From Gordionus sp. m RMFG-2023 (Eukaryota; Nematomorpha; Gordioida; Chordodea; Parachordodidae), in the NCBI RefSeq assembly GCF_954871325.1, contig NC_088775.1:6425561-6489560 (forward strand): 64,000 nt of DNA, in the 5' to 3' direction. The translations under genes were made by a program, and so were the position numbers. The notes under the pieces are model-generated. The model saw only the letters and a program-made list of their open reading frames with translations, was not told where the DNA came from and did no database searches. Shown piece by piece: positions 35,926-47,900 of this stretch; positions within the stretch are counted from its first letter, which is position 1, and each line of letters opens with the position of its first letter.

Positions 35926-38900
35926 TTAAAATAATTTGAGCAAAAAACTCGATAAAAATGTCAACAGTACAATAATCGGACTTAAAAATCCTAATTGACT
36001 CCATCTCCTTACCGTAAGCTGCAGCGTAATATTATTGTTAGTTGTATCACTGTCGTCATCTAAGTTTAGTCCAAAGGGAGCGCCTAGATAAGCCAAATGA
36101 AAAATCGCTAACAACGCGAATGACGTATTTACAATTTTTACGATCCAGTTTTTCTATAAATGCAAATTTTTTTTAATTAAAATTTTTATATAAACTTTTC
36201 CGAAAGTGTGTTGACATGATTCTGGGCATTCCTTAGCTTCTACGCATGCGCTAAATCTTTTGCTCAGTAAACGCCTTAACACGAATTCCACGTATGTATA
36301 AAAAGCCAAAGACAGCAAAATGGCCGAGATTCTAAAGTTAAAACCCTAAAATATAAAAAAAACAATAAAATAATTTTAAAATGTAATCAAATTATACGTG
36401 TAAGAGTGAACTTATGAGGTAGGTTATTATCAATCCTGCGAATGTGCCCAAATAGAGTTTTGATTGAGCGAATACATCTAAAACAAGAATTATAAATTTC
36501 AATTTTTTTAAAATTTAATTTAAAAAAATATATTATCGTTTGTTTTACATTTTTTCAACCAAAAACTCATCGGTATATTCCAAGATTGGCAAACATCCAC
36601 GAGGGAACGAGGATATTCAATTTCAGAAAAATGCGTGACAGAAGTAACCCTTAATATAATAAATTAGGCAGATCATAAATTTTTTCTAACCCGAGATCTT
36701 TTTCAAAATGGTAATTTAACGATAATAAGGAAGTCAGCTGTGAACAATAACTTACAAAATAATGGCCGCTTCTAAAAGAGAGTGCTTGAATATAAGCCGT
36801 AACCAATCTGTGTTGGAAAAATAGGAATATTATATATCAAAATTGTCACATTCTTTACTTCCTCTGAATAAAACTTATTGAGGTAGAGTATAATACTATG
36901 ATCTCCATACAACTAGACATTCCAAAAAATATTGCGCAAAGTATGAAGGACTTAATCAAGTAAAGCCAATATTTTCCATTCTTAATCGTTTCCTATTTTG
37001 TTTAAACATTTTTTTAAAAAAATATTAATTTATGCTAATTATAACGTAACTGAATTATCATTATTGTTAATTTTAGAGTAAAAAATCGCTTTCATAAAAT
37101 AAAGAGAAATATTATGCGTCTTAGGCTGAATTCATGGTGGACGTGACGCTATAAAACAGCTGATCGAGTATATAAATTTTTCTATATTAATATTAGGGAT
37201 AAGAACATTAAGATATAAAAATGGGTTCGGGTTCATTTGAAGAGCATAAGGTGTAATATTAACTCCACATTAATAATATACGCAAAACTTTTTGAATTTG
37301 ATTTATTTCTTATTTTACTCGATATATGCCATAAATATAATTTCTATTTTAATTTTTATATTTAATCGAAAAATCATAATATGTTCCAAAATATTTTCTA
37401 AAATTCCCGCGCGAATTTGACAAAGGAAGATTAGGCACGTTCCGCTAACCTAAATTAACTATAGAAAATATTTAAATTAAAATTGAATATCTAGAATTGT
37501 ATTTTATTTTACTTGATTACAAGTTCTCAATATTTATAAGTTATATAATTTATGCTGAAAAAATAATTTAAACAAGTTTTTAATATTGATAAATTTTTTT
37601 TGCAATTGTTGAATGGAAAATAATTTTATACTAATGCTTTTGTCCATGTGTTAAAATATTTTACGAGAAATCAGACAATGTAGAGAATAAATTAAACTAA
37701 AATATATCGCTAAAATTGTCGAGATGAAAATTTAATTAATTATATTATTTGGTTTGTGAAAAATTGGCTTAAAAAGCCAATCTCTCCTGCAGAGTCGTTA
37801 AAGTAGCGTTTTTGGTAGCGATAGCTATTAGCGCGCTACAAAAATATAATGAATGTAACTAGAAACATGAAAATTTAAATATAATATCATAATTTTTATG
37901 ATTTATTATTTAATTTTGGAATTGAAATTTATATTTACAATTTGTAATTAACTTAAATCATCTGGTGTAAATTATTTAAAATGTAATCGCAAATGGATAT
38001 CGAAATCGATGTAATTGAGTTAGACAATAATAAAATTAATGGAGTGGAAGATACCCTGGAAGAAAATGCTCTTGATAAGAATAATACACATCTATTTTCA
38101 AATTAATGTAGAAAAAAGGTGGCTAATAAATTTATTTGTTTAAAATGTAGAAAAAATATATTCTCAAAAAATCTAGTAGGTATAACCTTAAAGAATACCT
38201 TTATTTTTAAATTCTAATAGTATTTTCATTTTGTAAGAATGTTCATGCCAATAGTTTTAAAGAGATAGAAAAACATCTTAATAATTTGGGTATAAGGGAT
38301 ACTACATCCAAAAAGATTAATTCAATTCAAACTAAATTGGTTAATAATAATGCACATACCAATATTTCTCAGAAACTGACTGATAAAGTCATTTTCGATT
38401 TTATAATTGATATAGTTCGGTCATATCATTGGATGATAATCCATTATTTACCAGGGTGATTAAAACTTTATCCCCTGGTACCAATTTTTTTCAGATACTA
38501 ATGATTAAGATAACAAATAACTTTGAAGTGATAAAAGATGTTATGATTGATGATGCTAAAGATCAACGTAATAGGCTCATGGTAAAGCTGAAAAGTCTAC
38601 AAAGATGCTCTAATTAGGACCAAAAAACGATTTCCACTGATAATTTTTTTGAAATAAAGGATACTAATATAATAGAAAATCCCCTAGACGCGTTTTTTAA
38701 ATCTAAAAATACTCAAATTAGTATTTTTGATAATTTTCCTTATATTAAAAATATGTATATAGAATTAAATACTGCCTTATAGCTTGCGTTTTTTGAAACG
38801 TTTTAAATTTTGAAATAGAATGGACAAAATTAACATCTTAATCGTAAGAATAATTATCATTAAATGATACAATAATATTTTTAGGACATAGAACGATGAA

Positions 38901-41900
38901 ATTACCAAAAGGTTTGCAGAAATGGAACCTGATGAAATAATTTGGAATCAAGAACATCCTGACCATAAAAAAAGTCTCATTGTTATGGAACATTTATCAG
39001 TTATTGGTTCCAGGCATAAATATATAAGAATATTAGATATAATAATTTAATTAGCTTAGCTTTGGAATTCCCTGGTTTTGATACCAGTGCAGTGCTCTAT
39101 ATCTTAAGAAGAGATTGAGAAACTTCAAGGATCAATTGAACAAGGATAAAATAGGAAAACCTTTAGGCTCTAAAGGAGGAATTCATGAATATAATATAAA
39201 TACTAAAAATATATAAATTTCATGCAAAAGACTGTTGCAGATAGAGAAGCATCCAGAAATTTTCATGTGGAACCCTCAAAAACAAAAAAACTTCAGGTAC
39301 TTAATGAATTTAATAGGTTATTAAATGTTTTGGAAGAAAACTGTGATGTAGTAAAGCTTATTTTTATATAGAATTTATCAATATTTTATATGGACCTTTT
39401 ATAAAAGCCTTGTAGAGGAGGAGGAAAAATAAAATTCAGAAAATCAACTATTATTTAAAACTGAAGGTTTAAAATTTATACATTATTCAAAGGCAAATAA
39501 TACTTCACCATTGTCATATATGACAATATATGAGGTGATAAATAGAAAGAAAAAAAAATTGGAAATGGGAAAATGACAGACAGACATTTATTATTTTTAG
39601 TTAATTTGAATATTATTTTATATACATGAAAATATTAACCGGTTCATTCCGCTGCTTTCCGGATAGAAGATCAATTAACGGGCTACACAATGGTATAGAT
39701 TTCGATAATTGATCCTCAAGTCGTTCCGCCAGTCAAAATTTACACTTTCTTTATTTTGATATCTCTCTTTTCTTTAATTTTTTTGACACGTTTGAAGAAT
39801 TCGGAGGATCAATTAAGACATTAAATATTGGCTTTAACTAAAAAATGATTGCTCGAATTTTAAATTTTGGCAAAATGCCAAAACCTTTCTATTTTGCCTA
39901 TAACTCACGAACGGTTTATTCCGCTGGTATGCGGTTTAAAGATTCTGGAGGATCAATTAACGCTCTACACTTTGGCATAAATTTCGGTAACTCACTTTTA
40001 GAAAAAATTCCGCTAACTTCACGTTTTTAAAACCGTTATAACTCGGTTATGGTTAGTGATACGGATATGCGGTTTGCAGATTATTAATGTACACATTGAA
40101 TACTACATTATTGCCAAGTTTCAGATCATGATCTTTTTTATTTTCGGTTTTGGCAAAGTGCCAACACTTTTTTATTTTGCCCATAACTCATGAACGGTTC
40201 ATTCCGCTGCTTTCTAGATAGAAGATCAATTAACGAGCTACACAATGGTATAGGTTTCGTAATTGATCCTCAAATTGTTCCGCTAGCTTCAAAATTTCAC
40301 ACTTTCCTTATTTTGCTTATAACCCATTAACCATTGATTCCGCTGATGTTTGGTTTGAAGATCAATTAGAATCAATTAAGACTCTAAATATTGGCATATG
40401 TTTTGTTAATTGATCCTCACATCGTTCCGCCAATTTCACGGACTTGGCCACCAATATTTTAAAAAGGTCAAATACTAAATACTTTAACTGTCAAAACGCT
40501 AAATATATTTTAAATGTTAATACTAAATATTAATGTAAAAATTATATTGTTTTTAATTAATGTTTATCAAAGTCAAATATGTTCTTACTTGATACCTTTG
40601 TTCTATATATTTTCCTTTTTTTTACAAGAAACCAGAAATGTATGACTGACTTTATTTTTTATTTTTTAACTACTATATATATTTCTACAATAAATAATAT
40701 AATAATACACTTATAAATAAACAAAACAATTATCTATTTATTATTTTTTTTCTAATATTATATATTTTTTCTTTCTCCTTTTTTTCCCCTATAATATTAC
40801 AATAAATAACAATTATCAATTTATTTTTTTTATAACTAATATTTTTCCATCAATATTTCATCTAATAATAAATACAATTATCGATTTGTTTCTCTTTGCT
40901 ATAACTAATATATATCCACTAAATATTTTTTCTCCCCACTACGACACGCCATCCCCTATATGATCATTCCTCCGCCCCCTCCAGATCAGGGCCTAATACT
41001 AACTCTAATTCTGCATCACCCACTTGGCACTGAAGCCATAATTCCTCTTGCCTTGCCTTTGCCGCCGCCACCATTCCTGATACCTCTTACCTTGTCTCCG
41101 CCGCCACCATTCCTGATTCCTATTGCTTTGTCTCCGCCGTCACGCTTTGACTTTCTTAACCTTTGCGTTACATATTTTTCTTTAGAAATTAAAGGGAGTT
41201 TTTGTATTAAAATAATCAAGTAAAGTGGGAGGTTTGGAGGAAAAGAGAGGAGTATGGGGGGGGGGGGGGTCTAAAAATAATTGTGAGAAATTCCTGTCGA
41301 ATAAAATAAGGTATGGGGGTCATGGGCATTAAATGAATTATTACAAGTGATATTACATAAGTAAGCTAGTTTAGAAATAAAATATGGACTGTGTTACTGG
41401 ACCAGGGAGATAAGGAAATCGGGGTGGGAATGTAATATATATATATGTCCACGTACCAATAATTAAGGAATAGGGCATGCAGCATCTGTGGATATTTAGG
41501 GATTTCGAGGTGTACGTTACGGTGAGGCCCAATAGAAGACCGGACTGTTGGGAGAGAATAGGGATATTCGGGCAGGAAGCGTCGTGGCGTGTAGAAAGAC
41601 GGAGATGCTACGGTTGTCGCAGGGAGGGGGCACCTCGCTAACCAGTGGTCTCATTTGGCTGGAGTGGGGCAAACGTGGGAGCAGGCAGTCTGGGAGAATG
41701 AGCAAGTAGGCGACAGCTTGCAGACGACGGGTGAGATACCAAGACGGGTAGGGGAAATCAAGTGGCCTAAAGAAGAGCGAGGCGTTGGAGAATGAGATGC
41801 GGAGACAAGGCAAGAGGAATCAGGAATGGTGGCGGCGGAGACAAGGCAAGAGGTATCAGGAATGGTGGCGGCGGAGGCAAGGCAAGAGGAATCAAGAATG

Positions 41901-44900
41901 GTGGAAAAATATTTGACACCCGAGTTCATGGATTGGCTTCAGTGCCAAGTGAGTGATGCAGAATTAGAGTTAAAATTAGGCCCCGATCTAGAGGGGGCGG
42001 AGGAATGATTACTTAGGGGATGGTGTGTCGTAGTGGGGAGAAAAAATATTTAATGGATATATTAGTTATAGCAAAGAGAAACAAATCGATAATTGTATTT
42101 ATTATTAGATGAAATATTGATAGAAAAATATTAGTTATAAAAAAAATAAATCGATAATTGTTATTTATTGTAATATTGTAGGAAAAAAAAGAGAAAGAAA
42201 AAATATATAATATTAGAAAAAAATAAATAGATAATTGTTTTGTTTATTTATAAGTGTATTATTATATTATTTATTGTAGAAATATATATAGTAGTAAAAA
42301 AAAGAAAAAATAAAGTCAGTCATACATTTCTGGTTTCTTGTAAAAAAAATATATAGAACAAAGGTATCAAGTGAGAACATATTTGACTTTGAAAAACATT
42401 AATTATAAACAGTATAATTTTTACATTAATATTTAGTATTAAGAGCCTTAGTACTATCTACCATTAGTAGTATCTTCCTTTTTTTTTAGAAAAATGACAA
42501 CATACCTTAGAAGTACTACCTATGAATATATACATAGGGAGTTTACGTTAATTATGGATTAATATGTTTGTTGTAACCTTATATATTTTTTTTTATGTTT
42601 ATTTATTGGGATTATTGATTTAATTTTAAAATGTTGTCGAAAATATTAAATATATATTTTATTTTGTGTTGTAGAAAAATAATAATCAATATTCGGATTT
42701 ATATATATAAAAAAATTATATTCGTTTTTTTTAAAAATTTATAATAAAAAAAATTATCATGTTATTTATCTTAATTTTAAGTTATCTCAGTTTAACAGTC
42801 GCAACAATATGTTAGTTTACCTTATTATCAGATTATCAGTTTTTAAATTATTTCAGTTTAGCAGTCGCAACAATGTTGATTTCAATTTGCTTATAAAAAT
42901 AAACAAATTTGAATATTGATATAAAGTTAGAACTATTATTAAATGTCAATAATAGCTCAAAAATTTAATCAGCAAAGACGATTCGATAGTAACGATCAGG
43001 GATCCAAACCGAACCTGAACCGTTAAAAACCGGTATTTTTTATCAAACCTGAACCTAACCTAAACCGCTAAAAAATTTCTAGCCGAACCTGAACCGAACC
43101 GCTAAAATAACTCTGAACCGGTTCGAATCTCGCGATTTTATGCTGCTAAAATAATGTGTAAGTTATTACTAGTATATTGCAAAATATTTTAATTATATTC
43201 GAATTGTTTTAAAGATTTTTATCAATCACATTTGATTGATAAGTGTCAGTCATAATCTTTATGAACTTTAGTACATTGCCATTTTACAATATTTTTTAAA
43301 TTTTTTAAGCTTATAAATTATAATGCCTAGAGCAAAATTAAACCCCATATACAATTATTTTATTTATAATATTATTAATGACACATCAAAATGTAATATT
43401 ACTGATTATCAAATAAATATGAAAGGTAATCATGGCGCAAATTTGGAGCGTCACATAAAAAGAAACCACCCTATAGAATTCAATAAAATTAAAATATCAC
43501 AACAACAAATTCCTAATAAAATAAAAAGGCTTAAGATGCCATCAAACCAACAGACAATAGAAGAAGTATTTAAAGAACAAACTACTATATCAGTAAAGCT
43601 AAATAAAAAAAATAATAATTGATGCTTTTACTGAGCTGGTAACTTTTAATGGTAGACCATTCACCACATTAATCGATGATAGTGGCTTTAGAAAAATTCT
43701 GGATCCTATATTAGAAGGTTAGGTAATAATAAAATTAATTCCCAAAATATTCAATCGAATGTTGCAGAATTAGCCTTAGATATTCGGCAAAATATAATCA
43801 ACGAAATAAATGGTAAATTATTATCTCTAAAAATTGACTGTGTTACTCGTCTAGACAGGTCCATTATTGGGATTAATCTTCAGTACATTCAAAAAGCAAA
43901 AATTGTTATGAGAACACTGGCAATAAAAGAAATTAACGATATCCAAAATAATAAAATAATAATAAGAAATAATAATATTTAATCCGCAAGGTGGCGTTTA
44001 TTGTTTTTAAAATATATTTAATTTAATTTAACAAATTTTCATGAATGATTAAAGTGAATTTTTTTTTAATTCTCCAAAAGTTACTCATAAGATTTTAAAT
44101 GTGTTTCTTGCTTAATCAATGTTATTAAACGACTCAATTTTGCCGATTTTTAAAAAGGAGAAATTAATATTTTATGAAAAATACGTTCATAATTTTGCCA
44201 ATAGATATTCAGCTGTGGGCAAAATCTCCAAGCTTATGTAATTTATTTGGCAATCTTGAATTCTTTGTTTTAAACGACAAGTCGTTTAACGCTGAATGTG
44301 ATTCGTTAGATATTCTTAAATTTTTTCATTGTCGCGGAACAAAAATAATATCAAATTGATTTTTCATTTAATATTTAAAAATAAATTGAATTTTGACTCT
44401 TTATTAAGTTATTATTATTATGAAATTATGAACGTGCAAAATAATATAATTATATATAAAGTTTCAAATAACCATAAAAAATGAAAATGTACAATTTTCT
44501 TGAAAATATCGTCTGTGATGCTAAATAGCTCCGTTTGAGATTTTTAAAAAAGGCAAACTCAATATCTTAACCAGAAAAATATCGCCTAAGCCACGAGTTT
44601 CGCTAATGGATGTCTAAATCTTTGTGCTATCTATGAGCAAAATCTTCAGACTTGCGTAATACTTTTCTGCAAAAAATACCAAGTTAGCTTTTTAAAATTC
44701 GACTCAAGTAGGGGGGATTTTGCATTACTAGTCCCGATCCGACATTTTATTAAAGCGAAATATCAGTCAACCAAGCCGAAAACTATATAATTTTTATATC
44801 TAAAATTTTATATAAATGCCACTAGAGCTTATTTATTTTTAAGCTTAATGAATAAATCATGAAGAAAAAATTCGTTTTTTTCCAAAAGTGTTTCAATTTT

Positions 44901-47900
44901 TTAAAAGCCCAATCTATGATCATTAACATAACATCAATTGCTTGGAGTTCCTGTAGGTAAAAACGATATTGACATATAATAGTTTCTCCGACGCTCGATA
45001 TGGACTAGTAATGCAAAATCACTTAATTTGAGCCAATTTTTATAATCGGCTAAGTCAATATTTTAGCCAGAAAAATATTGCAACCTCTAGAAATAGATCT
45101 TTGTGTCGCCTATGAGCAAAATTTTCATGTTTGCGTAATATTTTTCTGAATATAATAATGAGTTAGCCATTTTTAAAAATCTAATCAAATGGAACTATTT
45201 TGCATAATAACATGGGCACACTACCAACATTTAAAGACTGAAAAAATTTATTAAAACATAAGAATCAGGTATTATTATTGTTACATTATATCATTACACA
45301 ATATTTCAACATTTACTAATATTCTACAGGCAAAGGAACTATGTATCACCTCGCCACTTTACTTATCTTCTTTTACTATTCTAGCTGACTACAGGGTGGA
45401 ACCGTACATACTAATAAAATGGGTAGACATCATGTCATGGGATATATTAGTGAAAATGAATTGATACACGCTTCAATTCGGTGATGAAATTGAACGAAGT
45501 ACAATATCTGGAGGGATAATGAATGAATTAATTTCTAAATAAAATAGACTCAATGGATAAATTTATAAATATACAGAAATTTGCAAACAATTTTTTTTTA
45601 TTTTAAATTTTGACTCAAATATGTTTAATATTGAATAGATTGATAAATTTGTAACTCAAAAAATTTCATACAAACGATATAAAATGCGATAATGCTCGTC
45701 GCGTTATTCTTAAAACAGTTTTTATCTTTAAAAATCCCGCAAACTGATAATATAGAGCAAGTCTAGCTAGAGCTAAGGTGTATAAATTTTATATATATTT
45801 TTTTATATTCTATATTAGAAAAATAATTTTTTTTGAGAGGCAGACAATTCAAGGACAAAATAGCATTTCCCCTCTATCTTATTTTTAAATAATTAATTTA
45901 TTAGTCTCATATAGACCTTTAGCCAGCCGAAAACGCCGTAGTTTTATGAAAATCACGCCGGCGCATAAATTAAAAAAAATAAAATAATTTTCGTAATTTA
46001 TTTTTAAACATTGTAATGTCATCAGAGAAAATTACTAAATACAAAAGATATACATTAAATATTCAGGATCTTGATAGTAATTGATCCATATCCAGTTACC
46101 CGTTTTCAAATTGTGGATTCCAATGATGATAATAAAATGTCATTCTTAAAATTAAATGTCCCCCGACCAGATAGCATAGTATATTATTTATGCTCAAAAG
46201 CATAAATGGGGCTAATAAAAAATATAATTAATAATGTTTTGAAATAAATTGGAAAGATCTCAAAATTTCAAACTATGAGTTACTTTTACTTTCGAAATAT
46301 AAAGAAATAGTTGAATTTTTATGGCTATGATTTTTTTGGGCAGTAAATTAATCAAAATGGACAGTATTTTTTTTATCAAGAAATTAATCTTATGGGCTTA
46401 TTATGCAATTCCTGTTAATAATTTTTATAACAAAATATTTAATTAAATACATGTTATTGTACAACAAGATCCTTTTAAGTAATATGAAAGTATCACCTTT
46501 TTTTTTATAAGTTATCAAGAATATTTTATGAAAATTAACATATCAAATATATAAAATAACAAAAATTAGATCCTAAGAATTGATTTGTTACCAAAAACCA
46601 AATTAAAGTCATAGTGAATGGCTCTTGCAGCATCTGATATTAATACTTCCATTTTAACACAATGTCGAGATATCTGTTTTACACCATTAAGTAGAAATTT
46701 ATAAACAAATTCATAATCTTTAATTTTCATTACAACACACTCCAATTAAATAATGGAAATGAACCCATTCCACCTTATGCAATAAGTGGCATCCATGTGT
46801 AATTAGACTGTCTAGGTTGAGGAATATTTTTATAGATATAGAAAATCGAAATTTAGCATTTATTGATATTAATAATTTTTCAATAAGCCATTTTTCCAAT
46901 TCCCCTTATATATTTGATGGTCTATATTTTTTTGTTTTTAATCTCATCAAAAAAATACTTATTTGATTTATTGAAGGTAATATTATTATTTTTTTTTGTA
47001 AATTTTCCATAATTTAGGTTAGGCCCATTTTAAATAAATATCTCTAATTGTACATCACTAGGCATTTTGAGAATTTTAGTTTCGGTAAGTTGAGTATAAT
47101 AATCATAATTTTTGATGATCTTTTCCTTAAACCAGCAATATCTTTGATTTTTCATATTTCCATCCTTACTATTACCAGGTTCTTTCTGAACACATCAATT
47201 GGTTTCATTAAATCCATTTTTAAAAGTTTTAGCTTAGAAAAATAAGAACTACCCACGTAAATATAAAAACTGTAAAATTATTTATTAACTGACCAAAAAT
47301 TTAAAATACCTGCCAAATTATTTTAAAACTATCTATTTATTTTAAATAAAGCCCAAATCAATAAAAAAAAACTTGAAAATTAAATATTAACTGTCCAAAA
47401 AAAAATACCTACCAAATATTTTTTCTACTGCCTATTTTGATTTATTTTACTGAATAATTTGTGGCCAATTTTTATCTTCATATAAACGACTTACATTGAA
47501 CTTTCCATTACTTTTCAGATGTGAAATAGAAAGGCATTTTTAAATGATATCTCGATAATTATTTCACTTCTAAGAATTATATTTAAAAAAAACTTGCCTT
47601 AAAATTTTTTGTTTGCGATCTGTAAGTAATAGTATTTTAATTAATTAATTTTGCTTTTTATTTCAAAAATTATCTAGGTGATGGCTTCCCTTCTAAGCCT
47701 AAAATTTCAAAAATTAAAAATTGTGACAAAATATCTAATCAAGCAAAATAGCACATCGTTGGAATTTATTATTAAACATCTTATACATATAGAGTATAAC
47801 AATATTAGATTAGTATAAATTTAGAGATCGAAAACCAATAGGATATATCTATACCAAATTATTTGATAAGGTTAGCAAATAAACATTCTACATAAGCATA

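Noticed and set aside
40960-41223. Proline/leucine-rich frame and the overlapping frames at 41016-41219, 41517-41813 and 41651-41929
   Set aside because: They arise from the CCGCCGCCACC minisatellite and its inverted copy; no domain is seen.
44174-44359. 61-codon plus-strand frame as a small gene
   Set aside because: It overlaps a hairpin MITE and has no recognisable domain.
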